A stretch of 64,000 nucleotides of DNA from Ciona intestinalis (lineage: Eukaryota > Chordata > Ascidiacea > Phlebobranchia > Cionidae): assembly GCF_000224145.3 (NCBI RefSeq), contig NC_020171.2, forward strand, positions 191,051 through 255,050, read 5' to 3'. The notes beneath the pieces are model-generated. The model was not told the DNA's origin. It was given only the letters and a program-made list of their open reading frames with translations, and ran no database searches. The stretch's first letter is position 1. Each line of letters starts with the position of its first letter. Position numbers and translations under genes: made by a program. This document shows positions 32,501-43,079 of this stretch, one piece after another.

Positions 32501-35500
32501 ATGAGAAATCTATCTTCACTTCGTTGTTTATTTTGTGCATACCCTAAAAACAAGTTTCTTTCCAAGTATTTCTCCAACCAAGTTCACACGGAAGCAGAAC
32601 AGGTTAAATAAATTATAATAAAAATAACTTTTATTATTCTCTTCAATTACGAATGCAAAGATAAAAAATATTTTAAATGAAATGAGTTATTTTGTTGAGT
32701 ATGCTTATGCTTATTTAAATGCAATAGTTGTTAATTGCTACATTGTTAACAGTTAATATATTTCACTTAAACCAAAAAGTTCGAATTGTTAGTGGTTTAA
32801 AACCGATATATACCATTATGTTTCGGTTTAATAGTTTACACGTTTTTAAGTTATTGAATGAGTGTAACTTGTTTTATTCTCGCGTTCTTCAAAATGTCAG
32901 TCTTTATAACACGGGTGTTCTGTTTCTTACACCTTGTTTCAGTTTTTGATTTACATACTGTATGTTACTTTTTGAATGATAATTTTTGTGGTATATTTTC
33001 TGTATGGCTAATAATTTTAATAACCCATAAGTGACCACTGGGTTGGAGCAATTGCTGTTAAGTGCCCAATAAAATATACACCTACAATGGTAGCAGCGGT
33101 AAGCCTTGAATTCATTACCTCTGGGTTAAAGACAAACTAACTACTTTGCATAGGCTGATGGTTTTAAAAGAATATTTTTCATCACAAGCAATTGCCCTTG
33201 AATGTGTTCCACTTTGTTTAAGTACCATTTAAACATAAGCATACTATATACAGATCATCAAAGAAAAACGTGTCATATTTTCTGGTATCCAACCAACGGG
33301 GATTCCCCACATCGGAAACTACCTCGGAGCACTAAAACATTGGGTGGAATTACAAAATGAATCTGATGATATTTATTACAGCATTGTAGATCTACACTCA
33401 CTAACTATTCCTAAGGTATGTGATTTTATGATATTTTTATTGAATAATTCTTGGTAAATTTTTCTGTATATTTTATATTACTCTGTAGTAATAAATATAT
33501 ACGTCTCATTTTTAAATTTTTTAGTGATGGTTTGACAGTAAAATTTTAAAGAATGTACAGTTTGAGAGAGTATATTAACATTTTAATATCTGGAATAGTA
33601 AAGTAGCATTTAATATTTTGAGTTATATATATCAGTGCTTCTCAACCTTTTTTGGGTTGGTGAACCCATAAAGTTGTTGCGACGAACTCATGCACCCCTG
33701 ATCGCTTTAAAGTAAAATGAATTATGTTTCACAATTCCCAGTGATATAAGATATAGAATTCATATAAAAAGAAAACTAGAAAAGTGACTAAATTTGCTAA
33801 AAATGTTCAAAACCAAATAATGTTGCTGGAAATTGTTGAAGTTTGTGATGCACCCTTGTATACCCTTTTGTTCTGGTGCACCCCTGGCAAATTTTGCACA
33901 TCCGTTGAAAAGCACTGATATATATTAACGTTTGATACATTACTCACAAACAACTAATAGTCTAATACTATTGCTTTCTTGGTGCTTTTTCTATCTAATC
34001 TAGGTGTAGCAACTACGCTTATTTTCTTACAACTAAATGTTAATATGTTTTAAACTGTAAGCTTGTTTTAACGACTGTTGTTTTGTTGCTATATCCTTAT
34101 TTTAGTTTAAACTATTTCTAAATCTTCACCATCGTAATCGAAGAGACAAAAAAAACGTTATTATTTGATATTAAAACTTAAGTATTATATTTTGCCAGAG
34201 TAGAGACTTCATGCAAGACAGCATATTTAACATTACGGCTTGCTTACTTGCATGCGGTGTTGATCCTGACACAACAGTGTTATATCAGCAATCATCTGTA
34301 CCTGAACACACACAGTTATCATGGGTGATTGGGTGTATTGTGCCCGTCAATCGACTCAAACATTTGCCTCAATGGAAGGTAAAATATATGTGCAACGTTT
34401 TTGTTTTATTTTTTTTGCAAATGCCTTTTCAAAAGCTGGGGTGTCTTGTTAAAAAATATAAACAAATTTAGACATTTGCCTAACTGAAAGGTAATATATG
34501 GGCAACGTTTTTTTTGGCAAAATTTAGAGTGCCTACCATATTAAATTATTCGTAAAGTGTATAAATTATACAGTAAATGAATAACTACTAAATGGCGCAT
34601 GTGGTAATTTTAAGCAGATTTTATTCTATTCTAAACATTGGTGTTATAATATCTGAATGTGCTAGCGAAAATGAATAACTAAAAATAGGTGTTAACTTGT
34701 TAAGTTGTTATAATGTAACATGAGCAGTATGAATATGATATCTATGTTATTGAAACCTGCTAATGTGCAATATATGAATTATAATTGAATATTTTAACCT
34801 GTAAGGGTGTTGGCAATTGTGAGTGACTTAATGATAGTTGTAACTCTCATTGCTGACATGGAGTTACATAGCGTATATGCATATGCTATTATANNNNNNN
34901 NNNNNNNNNNNNNNNNNNNNNNNNNNNNNNNNNNNNNNNNNNNNNNNNNNNNNNNNNNNNNNNNNNNNNNNNNNNNNNNNNNNNNNNNNNNNNNNNNNNN
35001 NNNNNNNNNNNNNNNNNNACCACGCTTATTTTCTTCCAATTAAATGAAAATTAATTTTTACTGTAAGCTTGTTTTAACAACTGTTGTTTTGTCGCTATAT
35101 CCTGTCTTTTCGTTTAAAATATTTTTAAATCTTCGCTACTGTAATCAAAGAGACAAATAAAGTTATTAATATTTTCACTTCTCTTTACAGATCCAACTTT
35201 TGCTCGCATCAGAGATTTTCGTGACCCTCGCGTTAAAATGAGCAAATCTTCACCAAGTATTAATGGAAGAATAGAATTAACCGACACAGATTCGGAAATT
35301 CGTTTAAAAATCAAACGAGCTGTAACTGATTCTACTTCTCAAGTAACTTATGATCCTGAAAATAGACCGGGTGTTTCAAACCTTATCCAGGTATTTATAT
35401 ATGTTTACAGAGTTTGCATTTATACTGGTATGTTAGCTGATTTTTTTTGCTGTTTTTAGGACTATTTGTATATTTTTTTATAACAATTAACAAAGTTTAA

Positions 35501-36086
35501 AAAAATATTTATTTGATGTCTGATTATTTGTAATTTTTTTACCATATCATATGTATTGCTTATACATTAATTACTCACAACTGGCGCCATGCCAGAACTG
35601 ACACTTTTTTAACAATTTTTTTATGGTTGATAATTCAGACAACCCGTTAATGACCACACGGTTGGAGCAATTGCCTTTAAGTGTCTTGCCCAAAGACACA
35701 TATGCCTACAAAATGGTAGCAGTAAACAGCCTGGAACCCATTACCTCTGGGTTAGAAGTGGCTCGCCAACCATTTTGACGCAGCTTTAAACTACTCATAA
35801 TTATCATGTTTTTTAATAGATTCATTGCGGAATGTGTGACATTACCCCAGAGAAGGCATGTTCTCTTGCATGTAATATGGACACTGGTAAATACAAGTCA
35901 CTCGTTGCTGATGCTGTGATAGAACAATTGTCTCCAATAAGAGAAAAATATCTTAAAATTCGAAAAGATGAGGTGAAATTAAAAATGGTTTTGGATCATG
36001 GTGCTAAACGTGCACGAGTTGTTGCCAAGTCAAACTGGGAATCTATACGAGAGTTATTGGGAATTAATATAGCAGAAATTTCATGA
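32501..36086 (+). CDS. WARS2: Mitochondrial tryptophanyl-tRNA synthetase, middle exon(s) in an assembly gap
   Basis: Exons seen: 32501-32602 (basic, Arg/Lys/Ser N-terminus, a likely mitochondrial targeting peptide), 33254-33415, 34199-34378, 35191-35390 and 35820-36086. Exon 2 has the class I HIGH-type motif ([18 protein letters not shown]) and exon 3 the EHTQLSW helix. Exon 4 seen here carries the KMSKS loop (VKMSKSSPS) and a [10 protein letters not shown] segment; the last exon is the C-terminal helical tail. Known role: charges mitochondrial tRNA-Trp. Exon 34199-34378 ends in phase 0 but the exon at 35191 begins in phase 1. The expected block of about 80 residues (the QVQH-type nucleotide-binding region) is absent, so at least one exon must lie in the N run 34894-35018. 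Intron 2 holds a hAT MITE and a TTA-tail repeat. Poly(A) signal at 36113-36118. Confidence 0.9.
32860..33150 (-). mobile_element. tRNA-derived SINE, head eroded
   Basis: GTGTAACTTGTTTTATTCTC to AACTACTTTGCATAGGC, in WARS2 intron 1. Confidence 0.6.
33633..33917. mobile_element. hAT-type MITE with 8-bp target duplication
   Basis: Ends CAGTGCTTCTCAAC and GTTGAAAAGCACTG are inverted repeats with one mismatch. The flanks on both sides are ATATATAT. 285 bp, in WARS2 intron 2. Ends and 8-bp duplication are hAT hallmarks. Confidence 0.75.
34005..34168 (+). repeat. TTA-tail repeat
   Basis: CGCTTATTTTCTTACAACTA to the TTATTATTTG tail, 31 bp before WARS2 exon 3. Confidence 0.6.
34894..35018. other. 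Assembly gap, 125 N, inside WARS2
   Basis: The length is probably nominal. It should contain at least one WARS2 exon. Confidence 0.95.
35019..35177 (+). repeat. TTA-tail repeat, entering from the gap
   Basis: CACGCTTATTTTCTTCCAAT to AAAGTTATTAATATT, 13 bp before exon 35191-35390. Confidence 0.6.
35585..35785 (-). mobile_element. SINE, central part
   Basis: ATGGTTGATAATTCAGACAA to CCATTTTGACGCAGC. Confidence 0.55.
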
Positions 36087-36112
36087 TATTTTTGTATTAT
36101 TTGCATTAGAAA

Positions 36113-36118
36113 AATAAA
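36113..36118 (+). terminator. Poly(A) signal of WARS2
   Basis: AATAAA 27 nt after the WARS2 stop codon. Confidence 0.6.
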
Positions 36119-36139
36119 CCATTTAAAATGATGACTTAA

Positions 36140-36255
36140 ATAAATATGTACTTTGCTTTATCCTTGCGTGGCCGAAAACGACAGTCGGTATAACACCAGT
36201 GTTCATACACATCGTGCCAGCTTACGAGTAACCATGTTTGTAGCTATATGGGTGC
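36140..36255 (-). mobile_element. SINE tail half
   Basis: ACTTTGCTTTATCCTTGCGT to AGTAACCATGTTTGTAGC, just after the WARS2 poly(A) signal. Confidence 0.6.
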
Positions 36256-36259
36256 GACA

Positions 36260-36840
36260 TACAATTAAAACTTCTTTCAATTTGTAACGTTACACACCAA
36301 CTGGTTGCCAGGTAATTTATATTGTAACACAAAATCTTTAAAACGTTTGATAGTAGTAGTGTTTGGTATGTTATTTACGGTGAGAAGTTAAGTCTTACTA
36401 CCGATATATGTAACCGTTAGGTGGCGTACAAGCCTAAAGTAGTTCAGTTACACACAGTCCAATGTTATGTTTGATCATTCGTAAGCATAGACAGCATTTG
36501 TCATTAAGATTTAGTGGGTAGACATTTTCGTTTTGTAAATGGGACAATAGCTGTATAGAAATCGTTTTAATATCAGGCAGACTTTGTAAGCATACTCATA
36601 TATTTTATGATTTTCCAACACAGTATGTTTGCATTACTGACTAGACGGACGTCACGTTTCTAACTGTCTAGCCGTGTTACATAAGGATGAACACGCCCAC
36701 TATTGTTATTGTGCGGCATGAGAATTCATAATATGTGCATTGTAACACAATCATATTTACGCACACTTCCCTTCAATTACATTTGTTCAAACTAAATACA
36801 ACTCATGTAATTTATATCGCACTGTGAGTTTAGCAGCTAA
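36260..36840. other. No gene seen
   Basis: Spacer downstream of WARS2; nothing recognisable. Confidence 0.4.
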
Positions 36841-36845
36841 ACTTT

Positions 36846-36983
36846 TTAGGATGGGAGAAGATGGGGGAAGATGGGACAACGTTAGCACATAATATCCAAT
36901 TTATATTTCTTTGAATGTTTTTGTTTACTATCAAATGGGACGAAAAATTAGAATGTGTCCCATCTTCTCCCAGCCTACTATAT
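36846..36983. mobile_element. Palindromic MITE with a middle deletion
   Basis: Both ends are present; GATGGGAGAAGATGGGGGAA shows a small duplication at the left. Confidence 0.7.
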
Positions 36984-36994
36984 AGCTTTTAACC

Positions 36995-37085
36995 GCAGCA
37001 TGTTTTTACGACTGTCGTTTTGCTGCTAATTTCCTCTTTTCGTTGTTTAAGTTAATCTGACCTTCGTGATGTATTGGAGGAAATA
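36995..37085 (+). repeat. TTA-tail repeat, degraded fragment
   Basis: TTTTACGACTGTCGTTTTGC and CTCTTTTCGTT only. Confidence 0.3.
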
Positions 37086-37494
37086 TTCATTCATATATTA
37101 ATAAGACAGGTCACTTTATAACAAACGCTTATTACCAGTTACTGTACAGTTAAATATAACGCTGGTGAACAGGGTATAGCAGGTGTGTAATGTGGTATTG
37201 CTTCGGCCTAACTATGTTACGGCATGCCTTTTGTTGAAAAAGGTCACGGCTAAAGGTCAGTTATTTGAGCCTGTTCAAACATTGAGCTTATGGCTTTCCG
37301 CCAACCGCAAACATGCATCATGACGTTCTACCGGAAAAAGATTTTTGGACTTCACGAAACAGTTTAATATGGTCAAACGTAACATATAATTTGTATCCAG
37401 CTTTTTTAAGTATATCACCCTAATTCCAATACCGTGTAATACTGTGGAACTATCGTTTGTTTGGTTTCGTTTTAAGTATGTAGTATAGAAGTAT

Positions 37495-37673
37495 ATATAC
37501 CTTTAACATATACTATGTAAAAATCTTGATGGTGTTTTGAACAATTAACAACGGTCTATGGGAGTCGAGAGGATACGGTTTTAGAATTTTGTGAATGTTC
37601 TTTGTTTACTACTAAATGGGATGATAAAATCGAATAAAAAGGTTTTCCATCTTTCCCCACCCTACTATATATG
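37495..37673. mobile_element. Palindromic MITE, left end lost
   Basis: Middle and the right end CATCTTTCCCCACCCTACTA. Confidence 0.65.
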
Positions 37674-37859
37674 CAGCCTATACATGGGCTACAACTAATA
37701 TACAATTTTTATTAAAACCTATTATAATCATTACACAAGGTACCTTTACACTCGTCAAATAAAATTTCAAAAGTTCACCATGTAATTTTGAGTCTTTATG
37801 GATTTATCTCAATGGAAATTAATGTGTCCTTGGATATGTGTAAAACGTTTGCTATCATA

Positions 37860-38060
37860 TATAGTAGGGTGGGGGAAGATGGGACATCTTTAACGCATAA
37901 TATATAACAAATAGCCCGATCGTGTTTTAAACAATTAACAACGGTCTGTGGAAGTCGTGGGGATACGGTTTTATAGTTCATTGAATTTTCTCTGTTTACT
38001 ACCAAATAAAAAGAGAAAACTAAACGAAAAGGTGTCCCATCTTCCCCCATCCTACTATAT
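37860..38060. mobile_element. Palindromic MITE, complete
   Basis: Both 28-bp ends nearly perfect. Confidence 0.8.
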
Positions 38061-38601
38061 TATAGTTTAAAACTATTGTGATAAAAAATATGCCCTTTGC
38101 ACCTTTGCAACAATAAATCTATCAAAACGCATAATTGAATGGTTTATGCCTTTATGGTGTGGAAAATTTATAATATTGTGGACTGGTAAAATTTACGGTC
38201 ACGTCTCATGTGCGTCACAGGTAAAACATTGCATTGCACCCAGTAAAAAATAACAGCTTAAACGTTTCCATAAATTATTCATTCGTAATCTAACGCTAAA
38301 AGTAATCTTTACAGTGCCGTACGCCGCTCTTTTTCTACAAGAAGCACTTACGTTAAACACACCGTTACGTTATCATCACAAATAGTGTTTTTACCGTCCG
38401 ACCGCAGACATTTCGTCAACTCTGCTGTGAACATTGGCATATGACGTAAGAAGCTTGAAAATAGTAACCACAACCGCAAACGAGCACTTTGGTTACGTCA
38501 TAATTCTACCATTGTTTCCTACTTCGTTGCTTTTAACGTAGAATCAGTAAAACGATAGCGGCTTTTATTCTTTCGCTGCTGTGTCCTATTTTGTGCGTTT
38601 C

Positions 38602-38793
38602 AGTAGGATGGGTTAAAATGGTACATGTTTCATGCTCTTTTTTCGTTCCATTTGGTAGTAAACCAAGAATATGAACAGAATTATATAATCATAGTAACGC
38701 GACTCTAAAACAGTGTTATTAATTGTTATAAATAGGACTAGGAGTATAAGATTTAGGTGCTAAAGTTTTCCCAACTTACCCCACAGAATTATA
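38602..38793. mobile_element. Palindromic MITE, diverged
   Basis: AGTAGGATGGGTTAAAATGG at the left and TTCCCAACTTACCCCACAGA at the right. Confidence 0.55.
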
Positions 38794-38799
38794 CACCAG

Positions 38800-41540
38800 G
38801 AAGGCTACAAATGTTAAATTTTATAAACATTGATTAAAATAAAAATTTCTGTTTTTTTTATTTGACCTAATCATATCACAGTCTTTGTAATACCTGGTAG
38901 CTTCTGCATGGAGGATACAGGACGCCCTGCTAACAAACAGCAGTTAAACATCTTGGCAAACATTAAATATGCTTAAGGCCGCTTTAATCACCCGCTATTC
39001 AAACATCGTGTATGGTTCAAGTGCAGCTTTTACAGCAAGTTACTAATTAACATAGATTTAATAGAGAAAAATGGTTTCCGAACTCGGCGAGACATTATAA
39101 GGTGGGAAAAAATATACTGCGGGAATCTATTGTCCTTTTTGTGGCGGTTGTTTGTTTTTAAAATATCCTTTATTTGTCTCCGTAAGCCCGGAAAATGTCG
39201 GCTCATTTTAAAGTGCAGTCTCTCAAGTTCGAATGTTGGGATGAAAGTGTAGCCTGATGACATCATCGAGTTGCAATGCATACATAGTTCAAACGACCTA
39301 CGCAGACTCACATGTCACACCTGACAATGAATAATGCTTTTCTACGCGTAATTATCAACACCAGGTTTCCCCAGCGCACAAACTGGTGTGTGCTGTGATA
39401 ATATTAGCTAGTGGGAAAGACCTTGAGCTTAGCAGCGCACCGTGGGCCATGGTTCAACTTACCCACGAACACTGATGACTTTTTGCTGCCAAGGCTTCAA
39501 CACCACATAGGAAACGTTAGCACTGAACCGCATTAACCAGAGCTAATGGCTGCTACAAACTTCCTGTAATGCACCGCAGTCACGGCATTGATTTTAACAG
39601 TGCTTTCTGAAGCTTCTAATCCATGAACTATGCAAAAGAAGTACATGACCCTCTTCACAAACCCCCAAATTTAGCTTTGTAGTTGTGTTTACCTATCCTA
39701 TTTCCTGTCTACCGAAAATATACAAATAAAATTAAATACTAGAATACACAGAAAACTGTGTACGTCAGTTTCCGAATTGTCTGTGATCTTTGACATCCTC
39801 ACGTCCCTCCAGGTCTGTAAAGGTCACACCGTGTCAAAGTTGGAAAGGTGTATTTGGAGAAAAAACCATAAATGACTCAAAGCGGTTATAGAGCTAAAAG
39901 TTAATGCAGTGAAAACGTAAACTAATGCGCAAGACATAATCCCCTCAGTAAATAAGGAACCAGCGGGTTCGTTACGCATGGCTGCTAGTGCAAAGTTCAA
40001 CGTCAACTAATAGATACGGTTGTATACTAATGCTAATGATGCATTTCATGCAACATAAAATACACACAAAATATCCCCAGGTTAGCATGTCCACTAGTGA
40101 CACATAGAAATTTGTGTAGATGGGAATCAGACAGATTACAACGATTGTGTCAAACGGGTTTGCTATAATTAACCTCATGTCTGCGGTGTAGTTTGTCCCT
40201 CAAGGCCCAAAATAACCCTTTTTTAACCCCTTTGCAACAAGCAATTGCATTATTAAATGTAATAACTGCAATATAATGCTTAAGTGCAATATTGCCGGTA
40301 TTTTTACAGTCTGCCATGCAACACAAATTTATCATCAGTTTTGCTCCGTCAGCTTCAACTTAGTTGGTGGTATTTATTTCCTACCTACAGAGTTGCTGCT
40401 GGCATGCAGGAAATCTCTTATGTTTGTCGGTAAACGTGCCAGTGTGTAAACTTTCAGGGCGTACATAATTTGTAATTTCATACACCAAATTTTTCTATGA
40501 AACTAATGAAAAGCAAACGTGATGTAGCGGTTACAGCTTGTCTTGAAAATGAGCTTATTTACCAAAGTCATGATGTCTCGTCCAAGGAAAACACGCGCTT
40601 GTTTGTGTATTGCGCAGTTGAAGAGGTTATACAAACCCAGGGTCTCGGTTATCTCGGTTTTAAGCTGATGAAAGAATTAAACCAGATGCCGGTTTTCAAG
40701 TAGGCGCTGTACGCTGCTTGAGATGTAATATGTTTTGTATATTTTTACATATCAACAAAGATAAACATATACAGCATACTATATTGTATTGTAATTAGAC
40801 GAGTCAAATATTCATTCCGATTTTGCGCCAATTTAACGAGCGGTGGGCTGTGTCTTGAGTATTATGTGTGTTATACCCCTTAATAACAGAAGACAACGTA
40901 TAATAAAATCACAATTCAATAATATAGCATGGCTGTAGAAAAGCAATAAGGTGTCAAACTAAGAATAGAATATGGGAGTATGTGTGTTTGGTAGATCATA
41001 TCTATAAAATTTGGCGCCGCTCTGGTGTGAAAGTAGAAAAAAATTATCTTCTTAAGTCCACCGACTCTGGTGTTAAATTACATGTCATTACCGTTTTGCC
41101 ACTCTGAGGAAACGCCAAGTGGTAAATCCATATATATCTCCAACGACCTTTTAGGTGTAAGACTCATTGAAATTGCCAGGAACCCGGTATGGAGTTCAGT
41201 CAATACAAGAACTCACTTGTGGTGGCGCATTACTGTTGGGCGTATGCGGCATTGGCGGGGAGATGTTTAAATAGCTGCACTTGAAATGAACGCACAATGA
41301 TTCACTGAATTGTGGTTAGTTCAACTTCTATGTAAGGTCGGGTGACATTTAATAAGTAAATACCAACCATATGTGAATAATCGTTTCTAGCCGGTCCGAC
41401 CTTTTCAATGTAGACATATATGTTTTACAAGTGACTGGTTTGTACATGTGAAGTCTGGAATGCAGATTCACAAAACCAATAAATAAACAAAGATTTTATG
41501 AATTTTAAACAGTAAAAAAGTACGAAAGCTGTTTTACAAA
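38800..41540. other. Gene-free stretch
   Basis: Only short chance frames (e.g. 68 codons at 40497-40703). No splice-supported gene or repeat seen. Confidence 0.4.
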
Positions 41541-41545
41541 TATCA

Positions 41546-41743
41546 TATAGTAGGGTGGAAGAAGATGGGACACCTTTAGCACATAATATCCAGAAATCCT
41601 GATCGTTTTTTAAACAATTAACAACGGTCTATGAGAGTCTTGAGGACATAGTTTCATATTTCTTTGAATGTTCTTTGTTAACTACTGAATAGGATGGGGA
41701 AATAGAGTTATAAAGTGTCCCATCTTTCCCCATCCTACTGTAC
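41546..41743. mobile_element. Palindromic MITE, complete
   Basis: TATAGTAGGGTGGAAGAAGA and the matching right end. Confidence 0.8.
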
Positions 41744-42388
41744 AACTTGTAATATTGGATTATGTAACAGAACTGATTTACTGGATGTGCGGTTTCTGAA
41801 ACAATTCAACATGCACGTGCACGTATACCGCTGTAACTTAATTATGTGGCGGCGACATGGGCGTCCGGGGTATAGATTGTAATCTAAACGTTTTCCGCAG
41901 TACCGTAGTTTATAAAAGTTATACACCAATTACTAACTCATTAATCAACGAATACAATCATCAACCTCAAACCCGAGGTTAATTTGGTCTCGACACGGGA
42001 GAAATTAGCTGCCAACCCCGCCAGATTCGGCGGCGGTGTCGTTCCTCCGTTTCCGACGTCAGAGATGCGTGGGCGCCTATTTTGGTCGCGCATTCTTCGG
42101 ATGTTTGTTCTCGTACTCATTATGGATTGGAACACTGTCGTTTCCGCATCCAACCTGTTAACTCCAAATTAGGCCATGTCTGGTGCTTAGGAAAACCACA
42201 GCATGCTAATTTGCGTAAAAAGAAACCCATCTAATATTCCAACGCTCCGTACGGTGCTTTAAAACTCATTCCCACAATGGATTTTCATTTTAAAATAAAG
42301 TGTAAAAAAAATTCAAATAATATTTTTTATGGATATTTTTCTGTTGGTATTTAAATTTTAGGCCTTTACTAAAATAGCTTACATAAGT

Positions 42389-42572
42389 TATAGTAGGGTG
42401 GGAGAAAATGGGACACTCTTAGCACATAATATCCAATAACCTGATTGTGTTTTAAACAATTACCAACGGTCAATGGGAGTCGGTGGCATATAGTTTTTGA
42501 ATGTTCTTTGTTTACCACTAAATGGGGCAAGAAAATAGAGTTAAAAGGTGTCCCGTCTTCCCCACCCTACTT
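42389..42572. mobile_element. Palindromic MITE, complete
   Basis: TATAGTAGGGTGGGAGAAAA at the left and CCCGTCTTCCCCACCCTAC at the right. Last clear copy before the repeat-poor region. Confidence 0.8.
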
Positions 42573-42957
42573 TCTATGTACATAACTAAGATACCTGCGT
42601 TGGTATTACTAATGAGATCTTATCAAACTATTTGACGATAACTGCACCCAGTTTTAACAGGAAACCGTATGACCATCGATTCTATCGGAAAATATCACTC
42701 GTTTTAAAAAAACGCCTCTCATTTCGCATTGTGTTTGCAACCTAAAACTTAAAATTGTGTAATTTGACTTAAAAAGACGACACGAGCTTTTAATTTAACT
42801 GTGACTCATGACGGTATTTGGTCTTTTTGTAAGTGTTATTTCTCAAATTGTTTTAAGTTTAAGCATAAATATTTTGCATTCGATATGCAAGAATCATCAT
42901 ACGCCGCAGATTAAGTGGCCAGAACATTACATTAACCGCAAATAATTTTAATAACCT

Positions 42958-43070
42958 AACAGTAATAATACCTTTATTATTTGTCTTTTTACGGTGGCGA
43001 AGATTTTGAGAAATTGTAAACAAAAAGACAGGATATAGTGACAAAACAACAGTTGTTAAAACATGCAAAA
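42958..43070 (-). repeat. TTA-tail repeat, partial
   Basis: AGTAATAATACCTTTATTAT to GACAAAACAACAGTTGTTAA. Confidence 0.55.
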
Positions 43071-43079
43071 AATAAATAA

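Noticed and set aside
37796-38050. 84-codon frame and similar ones at 32-292 and 10265-10400
   Set aside because: They read through MITE sequence (GEDGT..SFYLVVN..NYKTV is the translated MITE middle).
39030-39311. 93-codon minus-strand frame
   Set aside because: Composition and lack of splice or start context suggest chance.
40497-40703. 68-codon frame that looks somewhat protein-like
   Set aside because: Single short frame without neighbours, splice sites in phase or a poly(A) signal; left as chance.
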